Assembly: GCA_045613745.1 (NCBI GenBank)
Contig: JAZLBP010000010.1
Coordinates: 1 to 64,000, forward strand
Length of the DNA: 64,000 bases
Source: UBA940 sp045613745
GTDB taxonomy: Bacteria > Bacteroidota > Bacteroidia > Bacteroidales > Rikenellaceae
Direction of reading: 5' to 3'
In this document: positions 43,356-51,024 of the stretch, piece after piece
Numbering within the stretch: the first letter of the stretch is position 1
Layout of the letters: each line of letters opens with the position of its first letter
Translations under genes and position numbers: made by a program
Notes under the pieces: model-generated
What the model was told of the DNA's origin: nothing
Databases searched by the model: none
What the model saw: only the letters and a program-made list of their open reading frames with translations

Positions 43356-44393
43356 TTAGACCTCTTTTTTTTCGCACTCTGCAGCTCGTTTTGCAGTTTC
43401 GATGGTTTTGAGCGCTATACTCTCGGGCGAGATGGCTGTCAGACAGCGGTAGTCGCCCCATTTGCAGGGTTTGTTGCCGAACACAGAACACGGGCGGCAC
43501 TCCATTTCGGCCTGCACTGCGCCATCGGGATCCTGACCAAAACCATAGAAGCCGGCATAGGGGTGAGTTGCGCCCCAGACAGACACTACTTTGGTTGCCA
43601 CAAGCGACGACATATGCATTGCCGACGAGTCCATAGCCACCATAACATCAAGGTTGGCCATCAGGTCAATCTCCTCGGCCAGCGACATCACACCCACAAC
43701 CGAGTGGACATTGCCCGCGATGCTCTCCATACGCAGGGCCAAACGTTTCTCCTCGGCACCGCCGCCAAACACAAAGATGCGCTCGACCTGCGGAGCAAGA
43801 ATCTCCACCACGCGCTCCATAAGCTCGATGGGATAGGCCTTGCCGCGATGCATTGCAAAGGGCGAAACACCAATCCACGCACCACCCTTGGGGGCGTGAG
43901 TAGCAATCGGAGCGGGAACAGCGCGTGTGCTCGGAGTCCACGATGTCACATTATCAAGTGTCAAGCCCAAGCGACCCATAACCTCGGCATAGCGTTCGAT
44001 GGAGGTTTTGAGCTGCGCCGATTTGGTATAGCCCACCTTGGTGAGTCGGCGTTTGGCCACCCTACCCTTGCAGATGCGGGCGGTCTTGCAACCCTTGACT
44101 GCCAAGAAGCCACGCAGCAGATGGCTACGCAACACTCCGTGAAGGTCAGCCACGGCATCCACGCCCTCGGCAGCAAGTTCGTCGGCCAAGCGCGCAATAC
44201 CTGCCACACCCTTGTGACGTCCTTTGAGGTCAACATCAGCAAACTCCACGTTCGGCACATCCGCAAAGAACGGACGGAAGAACGGGCGCGTAACCATTGT
44301 GATTCGCATTTCGGGGTAGGCACGACGAACCGCTGCAACAACCGGAACGGTCATTGCAACGTCGCCCATTGCGCTCATTCGCACAACTGCCAA
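43356..44393 (-). CDS. glycosyltransferase family 9 (LPS heptosyltransferase-like)
   Basis: A 345-aa GT-B enzyme of family 9, adding heptose or a similar sugar to lipid A-core. It begins VVRMSAMGDVAMTVP (the family's R-L-S-A-x-G-D) and has DLHGVLRSHLL, the donor-site GVSPFAMHRGKAYP and VAMDSSAMHMSSL. The start codon is unclear: TTG at 44393, ATG at 44378, or the ATA four codons upstream. It lies 13 bp downstream of the DUF4254 gene and is cotranscribed with it. The acceptor sugar is not predictable. Confidence 0.88.
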   Translation of the reverse strand: MAVVRMSAMGDVAMTVPVVAAVRRAYPEMRITMVTRPFFRPFFADVPNVEFADVDLKGRHKGVAGIARLADELAAEGVDAVADLHGVLRSHLLRGFLAVKGCKTARICKGRVAKRRLTKVGYTKSAQLKTSIERYAEVMGRLGLTLDNVTSWTPSTRAVPAPIATHAPKGGAWIGVSPFAMHRGKAYPIELMERVVEILAPQVERIFVFGGGAEEKRLALRMESIAGNVHSVVGVMSLAEEIDLMANLDVMVAMDSSAMHMSSLVATKVVSVWGATHPYAGFYGFGQDPDGAVQAEMECRPCSVFGNKPCKWGDYRCLTAISPESIALKTIETAKRAAECEKKEV

Positions 44394-44406
44394 GTGTTGT
44401 ATGGTA

Positions 44407-45009
44407 CTACTTTTTCGCGTAAAGTACGGGGTTTAACGACGGGTCGTTGTACATCTTCATTTGTTTGTAAGTCTTCATATACTTACGACCAGCCTCGATA
44501 TCCTCGATAAGTTCCTCGATTGCTTGCGACAAGTCCACTTGTTGGGTGAGCAGCACGTCGAGTTTCTTTTGGCAAGCGGCCTTGTGCGCCTCGTCCACAT
44601 CGGTACGGGCTACCTCTTGCGCCATATGGTAGATTTTGAGTGCCAAAATCGACAGACGGTCAATCGCCCACGCAGGAGTCTCGGTGTTCAGACGAGCATC
44701 AGCTTGGGGTTTGATATCTTTGTATTTGTCGAGCATATAGCTGTCCACATACTCCACCATATCGGTACGCTCTTGGTTCGATGCGTCGATACGACGTTTG
44801 ATTTTGAGCGCCTCTACGGGGTCGATTTGGGGGTCACGAATAATATCTTCAAGGTGCCATTGCACGGTGTCAATCCAGTTTTTTGCGTAGAGCAGGTGGT
44901 CGATTGTACCGGGTTCGAAGGGGTTTTCACTGGGTTGGTCAACATTATCATACTTGTGATAATCCGCGATAACCTTTTCGAATATTGCGTTAGCGTTTTT
45001 GGTAAACAT
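44407..45009 (-). CDS. DUF4254 domain-containing protein
   Basis: A 200-aa soluble helical protein of DUF4254, with IDTVQWHLEDIIRDPQIDP and KRRIDASNQERTDMVEYVD as the conserved core. The family is typical of Bacteroidetes and usually lies beside LPS glycosyltransferase genes. It has no known activity. It is the first gene of the pair with the family 9 glycosyltransferase and has a perfect promoter upstream. A part in LPS core assembly is inference from context. Confidence 0.85.
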   Translation of the reverse strand: MFTKNANAIFEKVIADYHKYDNVDQPSENPFEPGTIDHLLYAKNWIDTVQWHLEDIIRDPQIDPVEALKIKRRIDASNQERTDMVEYVDSYMLDKYKDIKPQADARLNTETPAWAIDRLSILALKIYHMAQEVARTDVDEAHKAACQKKLDVLLTQQVDLSQAIEELIEDIEAGRKYMKTYKQMKMYNDPSLNPVLYAKK

Positions 45010-45045
45010 AATTAATCAATAAGTAGTTTTTTGTTAAACATATTA

Positions 45046-45076
45046 CAAATATACACATTATTTCTCAAAAAGCAAA
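45046..45076 (-). promoter_or_regulatory. promoter of the DUF4254/GT9 operon
   Basis: On the minus strand TTTG (45073-45076), exactly 19 bp, TATATTTG (45046-45053): a perfect Bacteroidetes promoter. Confidence 0.8.
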
Positions 45077-45169
45077 CCACAAAACGAAAATGCACAATTC
45101 ATAATTCGCAATGCTCAAATTATTTTATTTTCCGTCACTTGCAATCCAAACAACGCCCACTCTCACATC

Positions 45170-45380
45170 CGGTCACAACCCCAAACAAGAACGCGCCAAA
45201 GGATAATGAGTTCAAGGCTTGCGAAACGCGAGAAAGCGCAGTTTACTTGGCGTAAAAGAGCATTTCGAGCGAGGGCATAGCACCCCTTACAGCTTCGCCC
45301 TATACTCAAAACTTTCGACAAAAAGAGCGGCAACCAAACCCGCCGGTCTGCGGCCGCAGAATTTACATTGTTAGATGCGT
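45170..45380. repeat. possible dispersed intergenic element
   Basis: A block of about 210 bp with short internal pairing (GAACGCGCC, GCGAAACGCGAGAAAGCGC) and no credible coding frame. It resembles intergenic sequence that I associate with several Bacteroidales genomes. That recollection is unverified and only one copy is in this window. Boundaries are approximate. Confidence 0.25.
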
Positions 45381-45385
45381 TCCTA

Positions 45386-45421
45386 AAAAAAGACTCCCGC
45401 CTGACCTGCAGACGGGAGTCC
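45386..45421 (-). terminator. terminator of the exbB-exbD cluster
   Basis: On the minus strand GACTCCCGTCTG pairs with CAGGCGGGAGTC (one wobble), followed by seven T residues. It lies about 25 bp after the last exbD stop. Confidence 0.88.
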
Positions 45422-45446
45422 CTCAATATTTACCTTCGGGTCAGGA

Positions 45447-45917
45447 TTAGTAACCCAAAGTCTTCGAAGCAGCGTAGCTAATCTTCAAGGCATTTGCACG
45501 ACGCAACTCTTGTTTAACGTCGCTGATGATACCCATACGGGTATTCTCGTCAGCCTTCAAGCAGATGGTCATTTGCGCACGCTCATTCTCGCTCAATTTA
45601 TCACGCTCCGCAGCAACAAACTCCAAGATGTCGCGGGTTGTACGGTAGCTGTCATTAAGCTGGATACGGGGCGAAGTACCAAACTTAGCTTGCATTGCTT
45701 TGGTAGGTTGTCCAATGTAGATGTAACTTACGAGTGACTTCTTCTCCAACTTTTGCACCTCGGTAGCCGAAGGAAGTTTGGTTTGCACCAGAACCTCTTG
45801 GTCACGCATGGTGGTGATGGTCATAAAGAAGAACAACAACATAAATACGACGTCAGGGAGCGACGCGGTCGAAATTGCAGGGATTTCCTTTTTACCCTCT
45901 TTTTTCAATACTGCCAT
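45447..45917 (-). CDS. exbD: ExbD/TolR-family biopolymer transport protein (second copy)
   Basis: A 156-aa ExbD-type protein. It has a short cytoplasmic N-terminus (KKEIPAISTASLPDVVF), a single transmembrane helix with the proton-carrying Asp in LPDVVFMLLFFFM, and a periplasmic domain with KADENTRMGIISDVKQELR. Its ATG overlaps the stop of the upstream exbD copy (TAATG). With ExbB it couples the proton motive force to TonB or TolA. Last gene of the four-gene cluster. Confidence 0.93.
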   Translation of the reverse strand: MAVLKKEGKKEIPAISTASLPDVVFMLLFFFMTITTMRDQEVLVQTKLPSATEVQKLEKKSLVSYIYIGQPTKAMQAKFGTSPRIQLNDSYRTTRDILEFVAAERDKLSENERAQMTICLKADENTRMGIISDVKQELRRANALKISYAASKTLGY

Positions 45918-46513
45918 TACTTCTTTCCTCCTACGTTACGGGGCTCCGACTCAGAAATCTTCTGAGGCACAGCCTTTTGTACTACACTACGAAGATCCTC
46001 GTCAAGTTCGGCAAAATCTTTGTTGAACTTGGCTTGCGAAACCTCGTTACGAACCTCGTTAAATGCACGCACCAATTCGTTTTGAACTTGGATATAAGCT
46101 GTGTAGCTTGTACCACGGTCGTTCTGCAACGAAATCACACCCTTGCTGACGGGATAGGTCCATTTCGAGCCATCGGGCAATTCGAAATCGGTATCCTCGC
46201 TCTCGGGGAGGTTGGCGTCGTTGGCGGGGTTCAAGATAAACTCTTTGGCTTTATCTTTCACCTCGGTGATATCCATCGGTTTGCCACCGACCATAATTTG
46301 GTCATAGGTATTGATGAACACGAGCAACAAGTTACGCTCGCGGATATCCAAGTCCTCGGTTTTCTGATTTTCATCAGGCATTGCGGGGAGCACACGGGGG
46401 ATACCGGTATCAGTGTTCATCGTAGTGGCAGTCAAGAAGAATATCAGCAAGATGAACGAAATATCGGCCTGCGAGCTCGCGTTAATCTCTGGTATTTTCT
46501 TTTTACTTGCCAT
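45917..46513 (-). CDS. exbD: ExbD/TolR-family biopolymer transport protein (first copy)
   Basis: A 198-aa ExbD homologue with KIPEINASSQADISFILLIFF, the Asp of the proton path (residue 19) at the start of the single transmembrane helix, then a longer periplasmic domain than its neighbour. Tandem unequal ExbD paralogues are typical of Bacteroidetes and may serve different TonB proteins. It lies 13 bp after the four-span membrane protein and overlaps the second exbD by 1 bp. Confidence 0.92.
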   Translation of the reverse strand: MASKKKIPEINASSQADISFILLIFFLTATTMNTDTGIPRVLPAMPDENQKTEDLDIRERNLLLVFINTYDQIMVGGKPMDITEVKDKAKEFILNPANDANLPESEDTDFELPDGSKWTYPVSKGVISLQNDRGTSYTAYIQVQNELVRAFNEVRNEVSQAKFNKDFAELDEDLRSVVQKAVPQKISESEPRNVGGKK

Positions 46514-46526
46514 AGGTTGCTCTTAA

Positions 46527-46943
46527 TTATTTCAATGCGTTACGAATAACACCAAAAACCATAGCAACAACAACACCTACAAAAGTTGCATAAGCGGTGA
46601 AGAGCATAGTGTCGGTGAGAGTCAAAATCATCTTGTCATCGACGATCGAACCGTCGGCAAGAGCAACAGGCGCGTCTTTCGAAACGAGGAAGTGAATAGC
46701 CACTGCGGCAACAGCAATTGCTGCAAACACATAAGTACCCACTTTCGAACCACCGGGGTTTTTACCCATATTAGCCACAGTCAGCACGACCATAATTACC
46801 AACGCAAGGCCGATGAAGGCGTATGCGCAGTAAAGCATCAGGTCGACATTGTTGATGTCGGTAAGGAACATCGGCAGAAGCGATGCCAAACCGAGAACCA
46901 ACAGCGCGGCTTTAATTGCTGTATATATTTTTTGATTTTTCAT
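46527..46943 (-). CDS. four-span membrane protein of the exbBD cluster
   Basis: A 138-aa protein from the ATG at 46943 (MKNQKIYTAIK) with about four hydrophobic helices and short loops (MGKNPGGSK; SKDAPVALADGS). No domain is recognised. It lies between exbB (24 bp) and exbD (13 bp) in the same operon. An accessory role in the ExbBD motor is inference. Similar small membrane proteins are found at this place in some Bacteroidetes as far as I recall, but no function is known to me. Confidence 0.75.
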   Translation of the reverse strand: MKNQKIYTAIKAALLVLGLASLLPMFLTDINNVDLMLYCAYAFIGLALVIMVVLTVANMGKNPGGSKVGTYVFAAIAVAAVAIHFLVSKDAPVALADGSIVDDKMILTLTDTMLFTAYATFVGVVVAMVFGVIRNALK

Positions 46944-46967
46944 GTTTGGATATACCAATTATAGTTA

Positions 46968-47771
46968 TTACTTCGCGCTGTATTTAGTCAGGATATCGGT
47001 AAAGCTGATCGATGCGTCCTCCATAGTGTTAACGAGGCCGTCGATTTTTGCTACGATATAGCTATAGAACAACTGCAAAATAACCGCTACGATAAGACCG
47101 GCAAGAGTAGTCAACAGAGCCACTTTAATACCACCTGCTACCAGGGTAGGGCTGATATCACCAGCAGCTTGAATCGAGTCGAATGCACCGATCATACCTA
47201 CTACGGTACCCATAAATCCCAACATCGAAGCGATCGAGATGAACAGACCGATCCAAGTCAGACCATTCTCCATTTGACCCATTTGAACCGAGCCGTACGA
47301 TACGATTGCTTTCTCAACCGAATCCAGACCTTGGTTGTAACGGTCCAGACCTTGCCAGAAGATCGAAGCAACGGGACCACGAGTCTCAGCGCAAACTTTC
47401 TTAGCAGCCTCAATGCCACCCTCATTCAGAGCAGCCTCAACTTTCTCGAGAAGTTTTTTGGTGTTAGTGGTGCAGAGGTTCAGGTAGATGATACGCTCGA
47501 TTGCGATAGCAAGACCGAAAATCAAGCAGAGGATCACAGGTGCCATCCACATTGCATCACCCTCGATAACTTTTTGTTTGAGGATTTGGTGCATAGGCTC
47601 ACCCTCAACATCGGTCTCAGCGTTGAAATCGGCAGCGGGAGCAGCCTCTTCGGTAGCGGTGCTGTCAGCAGCTACGGTTTCGGTTTGATTCTCAGCTGCT
47701 TGCTCTTGAGCATTAACGGTGGTAGTACCAAGTACACCAATTGCAGCCAAAATTACGAAAAGTTTTTTCAT
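46968..47771 (-). CDS. exbB: MotA/TolQ/ExbB proton channel family protein
   Basis: A 267-aa ExbB-type channel. It has an N-terminal signal/anchor segment (cleavage near VNAQ), an Ala/Glu/Thr-rich periplasmic linker, then three transmembrane helices: APVILCLIFGLAIAIERI, GLFISIASMLGFMGTVVGMIGAF and VALLTTLAGLIVAVILQL. The conserved Gly/Thr pore residues are in MGTVVGM and TLAGLIV. The extended N-terminus is a Bacteroidetes trait. First gene of the cluster, 76 bp after tRNA-Ser with no terminator between them. Confidence 0.94.
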   Translation of the reverse strand: MKKLFVILAAIGVLGTTTVNAQEQAAENQTETVAADSTATEEAAPAADFNAETDVEGEPMHQILKQKVIEGDAMWMAPVILCLIFGLAIAIERIIYLNLCTTNTKKLLEKVEAALNEGGIEAAKKVCAETRGPVASIFWQGLDRYNQGLDSVEKAIVSYGSVQMGQMENGLTWIGLFISIASMLGFMGTVVGMIGAFDSIQAAGDISPTLVAGGIKVALLTTLAGLIVAVILQLFYSYIVAKIDGLVNTMEDASISFTDILTKYSAK

Positions 47772-47847
47772 GATTGTTTTGGTTTAATTTAGATTATTGT
47801 TTTGTGTTTAGTTGTTTATTTCGTTTAGTTTTAAGTTGTCGTGTTTG

Positions 47848-47938
47848 TGGCGGAGAGAGCGGGATTCGAACCCGCGATACCCTTTTGAGGTATACGCACT
47901 TTCCAGGCGCGCTCCTTAAACCACTCGGACATCCCTCC
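47848..47938 (-). tRNA. tRNA-Ser (GGA)
   Basis: On the minus strand the acceptor GGAGGGA pairs with TCTCTCC, discriminator G, encoded CCA (47848-47850). The anticodon loop CTGGAAA gives GGA, a long variable arm (TATACCTC/GGGTA region) marks class II, and the T-loop is TTCGAAT. Confidence 0.93.
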
Positions 47939-48202
47939 TTTTTGTTGGTGAACGTCCTGCGAACGCGCGGAATTTGGGCACAAAACGCCTCTATCCGACG
48001 TTACAAAATCGAACACAAACAGTGTTACGCATTGTATATCAACGGCTTAACACTGCGTGTGGGTCGGTCGTAAACATACATTCGGTTTGCGAATATAAGA
48101 AAATATTTTATTCTGTGCAATGTTTAAGCGGGAAAATAACGCATGCATCACTCTTTTTTCGTGATTTGCACGTCTTTACAAACACCTTAGAGACAGGGAA
48201 AA

Positions 48203-49231
48203 TTAGCTACGTTCGCCACGCAGCGAGGCGAGCATTTGTCGGCGCACCTCGGCAGGGTCAAATGTATTGCCAAGCACATACATCAGCTTGGTTACGGCCG
48301 CCTCGGTGGTCATATCGCCACCACTGACAACACCCGCATTAAGCAGCGAAACACCCGTCTCGTAGATTGCAGCAACTGCACCTCCGTGGCACTGGGTAAC
48401 ATTGACCACACACACGCCGCGGTCGATAACCTCGCGCAGAGCATTGACAAACCACTCGGCTGTAGGAGCATTGCCCGCGCCATAGGTTTCGAGCACTACG
48501 CCACGCACGCCCTCGACACCCAGCATTGCGCGGAGTGTTCGTTCGGTGATACCGGGAAACAGACGGATAACCACAATGTCGCGACTCAGCGAGCAGGAGA
48601 TTCTCAACGGCTCGACAGCACAACACTTGCGCACCAATGCAGTTTGGTAGTTGATGGTCACACCCACCTCTGCCAGAGGGGGATAGTTATTGGAAGTGAA
48701 TGCATTAAGCTGTTCGGCGCTACGTTTGGTTGTGCGATTGGCGCGGAACAGATTGCTTTGGAAATAGATAGCTACTTCGGGGATAAGCGGCCCTCCGTCG
48801 GCATCTTTGGCCGAGGCAATTTCGATGGCGGTAATAAGGTTTTCGCGGCCATCGGTACGCAACACACCCATAGGAATCTGGCTACCCGTAAAGATTACGG
48901 GCTTGGCAAGATTTTCGAGCATAAAGCTCAACGCCGAGGCTGTGTAGCTCATCGTGTCGGTACCATGCAGCACCACAAAGCCATCAACGCGGTCGTAGTG
49001 GTCGCGCACAATCTCGGCCAAACGCACCCACAATTCGGGCGTCACATTCGACGAGTCGATGGGGGTAAGTCCATCGTAGAACTGCAACTCGACGGGCAGA
49101 CTGCGCAGAGCAGGAAACTCGTTATAGACATCCGTAAAGTCGAATGCTTTGAGCGCACCCGTAGCGGGGTCGGTACGCATTCCGATGGTACCACCCGTAT
49201 AGATTACAAGTATTTTTGCCTTTTGTATCAT
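48203..49231 (-). CDS. ansA: type I L-asparaginase
   Basis: A 342-aa cytoplasmic-type asparaginase that hydrolyses asparagine to aspartate and ammonia. The first catalytic Thr is in VIYTGGTIGM (residue ~14), with the second triad in VLHGTDTMSYTASAL and a later Lys/Asp region. There is no signal peptide, consistent with AnsA. The ATG at 49231 is preferred over an upstream TTG. It starts 46 bp after obgE and is probably cotranscribed with it. Confidence 0.93.
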   Translation of the reverse strand: MIQKAKILVIYTGGTIGMRTDPATGALKAFDFTDVYNEFPALRSLPVELQFYDGLTPIDSSNVTPELWVRLAEIVRDHYDRVDGFVVLHGTDTMSYTASALSFMLENLAKPVIFTGSQIPMGVLRTDGRENLITAIEIASAKDADGGPLIPEVAIYFQSNLFRANRTTKRSAEQLNAFTSNNYPPLAEVGVTINYQTALVRKCCAVEPLRISCSLSRDIVVIRLFPGITERTLRAMLGVEGVRGVVLETYGAGNAPTAEWFVNALREVIDRGVCVVNVTQCHGGAVAAIYETGVSLLNAGVVSGGDMTTEAAVTKLMYVLGNTFDPAEVRRQMLASLRGERS

Positions 49232-49277
49232 TGGCAAAACGTTTTTTTGAGCAAAGTTTACGCCCCTACCCTTGCGG

Positions 49278-50270
49278 TTATCGGTTCAGCGACTCCCAAA
49301 GCATATCTTTGAGCTGAGCAATACCCATACCACTCACCGACGAGATAAACACATTGGGCACACCCGCAGGCAGGGTCGAACGCATCTGCGACATCATCTC
49401 CTCGTCGAGCATATCACACTTGGTGATGGCCAGCAGTCGTTCTTTATCAAGCAATTCGGGGTTATACAGAGTCAGCTCTTTGAGCAACACCTCGTAGGCA
49501 GCAGCGATGTCGTCGGTATCGGCAGGCACCATAAACAGCAACATCGAGTTACGTTCGATATGGCGCAGGAAACGAGTACCCAGACCGCGACCCTCGTGCG
49601 CACCCTCGATAATACCGGGGATGTCAGCCATAACGAAAGAGTGACCGTCGCGCACCTCAACGATACCCAGGTTGGGTTCGAGAGTGGTAAATGCATAGTC
49701 GGCGATCTTGGGTTTAGCAGCCGACACAACGCTCAGCAAGGTCGATTTACCCGCATTGGGGAAACCTACCAAACCTACGTCGGCAAGGATTTTGAGCTCC
49801 AAGATGAAGGTACCCTCCTTTTCGGGCTCACCGGGCTGGGCATAGCGGGGTGCCTGGTTGGTCGCTGTGCGGAAGTGCCAGTTACCCAGACCTCCACGAC
49901 CACCCGACAACAGCATAGCCATTTGTCCATCCTCGGTCACCTCGCACACCTTCTCGCCTGTTTCAAAGTCGGTGGCTACGGTACCCAGAGGCACATCGAT
50001 GATAATATCCTTACCATCGCGACCTGTACTACGCGCGCCCGAGCCGTTTTGTCCGTCCTCGGCAAAGATGTGACGTTTATATTTAAGGTGAATCAGAGTC
50101 CAATATTGGCTGTTGCCGCGCAAGATGATGTTTGCGCCGCGTCCGCCGTCACCGCCATCGGGTCCACCCATAGCCACAAATTTCTCGCGGCGGAAGTGAG
50201 CCGAGCCTGCACCGCCCTTACCCGAACGGCAGAAAATCTTTACATAGTCCACAAAATTGGAGGATGCCAT
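49278..50270 (-). CDS. obgE: GTPase Obg
   Basis: A 330-aa essential ribosome-associated GTPase. The Gly-rich Obg fold spans 1-160 (SGKGGAGSAHFRREKFVAMGG). The G domain has GFPNAGKST (169-177), DIPGIIEG and ITKCDML. The C-terminal extension is minimal, as in many Bacteroidetes. It has a perfect promoter upstream and the asparaginase gene downstream. It functions in 50S assembly and growth control. Confidence 0.97.
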   Translation of the reverse strand: MASSNFVDYVKIFCRSGKGGAGSAHFRREKFVAMGGPDGGDGGRGANIILRGNSQYWTLIHLKYKRHIFAEDGQNGSGARSTGRDGKDIIIDVPLGTVATDFETGEKVCEVTEDGQMAMLLSGGRGGLGNWHFRTATNQAPRYAQPGEPEKEGTFILELKILADVGLVGFPNAGKSTLLSVVSAAKPKIADYAFTTLEPNLGIVEVRDGHSFVMADIPGIIEGAHEGRGLGTRFLRHIERNSMLLFMVPADTDDIAAAYEVLLKELTLYNPELLDKERLLAITKCDMLDEEMMSQMRSTLPAGVPNVFISSVSGMGIAQLKDMLWESLNR

Positions 50271-50294
50271 AACTTTTCAAGTATTTATTTGCGG

Positions 50295-50325
50295 CAAAGG
50301 TACATATTTTGAACGTATCGGCAAA
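50295..50325 (-). promoter_or_regulatory. obgE promoter
   Basis: On the minus strand TTTG (50322-50325), exactly 19 bp, TACCTTTG (50295-50302): perfect consensus and spacing. Confidence 0.82.
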
Positions 50326-50364
50326 CACCCGCCAAGCAGATATATGTCAAAAAAGCAAGGAAAG

Positions 50365-50395
50365 TTTGTTTTTATAAAAAATTGCCTTATCTTTG
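50365..50395 (+). promoter_or_regulatory. greA promoter
   Basis: TTTG (50365-50368), exactly 19 bp, TATCTTTG (50388-50395): perfect consensus. The predicted transcript start is near 50402, leaving a leader of about 85 nt before greA. Confidence 0.82.
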
Positions 50396-50411
50396 TAATG
50401 TATTTGTAAGG

Positions 50412-50452
50412 GAGTTCCGAGCGTATGCCGTTCGGGATTCTTAATTTTTTTT
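50412..50452 (+). terminator. terminator-like hairpin in the greA leader (possible attenuator)
   Basis: Arms GAGTTCCGAG (50412-50421) and TTCGGGATTC (50431-50440) pair without a mismatch (four wobbles), with a nine-base loop. The hairpin is followed by TTAATTTTTTTT. It lies between the greA promoter and the greA start and could end transcription at about 50 nt. Confidence 0.6.
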
Positions 50453-50485
50453 GTCAAACCGAAACAACTAAAAAAAACTATAACT

Positions 50486-50959
50486 ATGGCAGAAGTAACT
50501 TATCTGACTAAAGAAGGCTACGAAAAACTGAAAGCCGAAATCGAATACCTCCGCACCGTGGAGCGTCCCGCAGCGTCCGAGGCTATCGCCATCGCACGCG
50601 ACAAAGGCGACTTGTCGGAAAATGCCGAGTACGATGCTGCTCGCGAGGCACAAGGTATGCTCGAAGCTAAAATCGCTCAACTCGAACTCGCGCTGGCTAA
50701 CTCGCGAATCATCGACACAAGCCAAATCAACACCAAGACTGTGCAAATCCTGACCAAGGTGACCGTACTCAACCACAATAACAACAAGGAGTACACCTAC
50801 ACTCTGGTTTCGGAGAAAGAGGCCAACTTCAAAGAGGGCAAAATCGCTCTTGGCACCCCTATCGCCAAAGCGCTGCTCGGCAAGAAGAAGGGCGACATCG
50901 CTATCGCACAAGTTCCCGCAGGCGAAATCAAATTCGAGATTCTGAATATTTCGATTTAA
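50486..50959 (+). CDS. greA: transcription elongation factor GreA
   Basis: A 157-aa factor that lets backtracked RNA polymerase cleave its transcript. The N-terminal coiled coil with tip residues in ARDKGDLSENAEYDAAREAQ includes the catalytic acidic pair (D-x-x-E) that reaches into the secondary channel. The C-terminal FKBP-like domain ends near KFEILNI. Full length. It has its own promoter with a terminator-like leader and its own terminator. The leader suggests regulation by premature termination, as known for E. coli greA (GraL). Confidence 0.96.
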   Translation: MAEVTYLTKEGYEKLKAEIEYLRTVERPAASEAIAIARDKGDLSENAEYDAAREAQGMLEAKIAQLELALANSRIIDTSQINTKTVQILTKVTVLNHNNNKEYTYTLVSEKEANFKEGKIALGTPIAKALLGKKKGDIAIAQVPAGEIKFEILNISI

Positions 50960-50985
50960 TTCGCGCGCCGAAGGGTGCAAAACAT

Positions 50986-51024
50986 AAGGGGCTGTCCGAA
51001 TGGACAGCCCCTTGTTATTTTTAT
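50986..51024 (+). terminator. greA terminator
   Basis: AAGGGGCTGTCC pairs perfectly with GGACAGCCCCTT, four-base loop, followed by GTTATTTTTATTT. Confidence 0.9.

Larger units (their letters stand above)
45010..45446. other. intergenic region without a recognisable gene
   Basis: 437 bp between the DUF4254 promoter and the ExbD terminator. It holds the divergent leader of DUF4254, an AATTCATAATTCGCAAT-type AT-rich patch near 45090, a GC-mixed block of about 280 bp that resembles a dispersed non-coding element (see repeat entry), and the exbD terminator. An 87-codon leftward ORF (45163-45426) is not credible: it runs through the terminator hairpin. Confidence 0.6.

Noticed and set aside
45163..45426. 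87-codon leftward ORF in the intergenic block
   Set aside because: It crosses the exbD terminator hairpin and has no promoter or domain.
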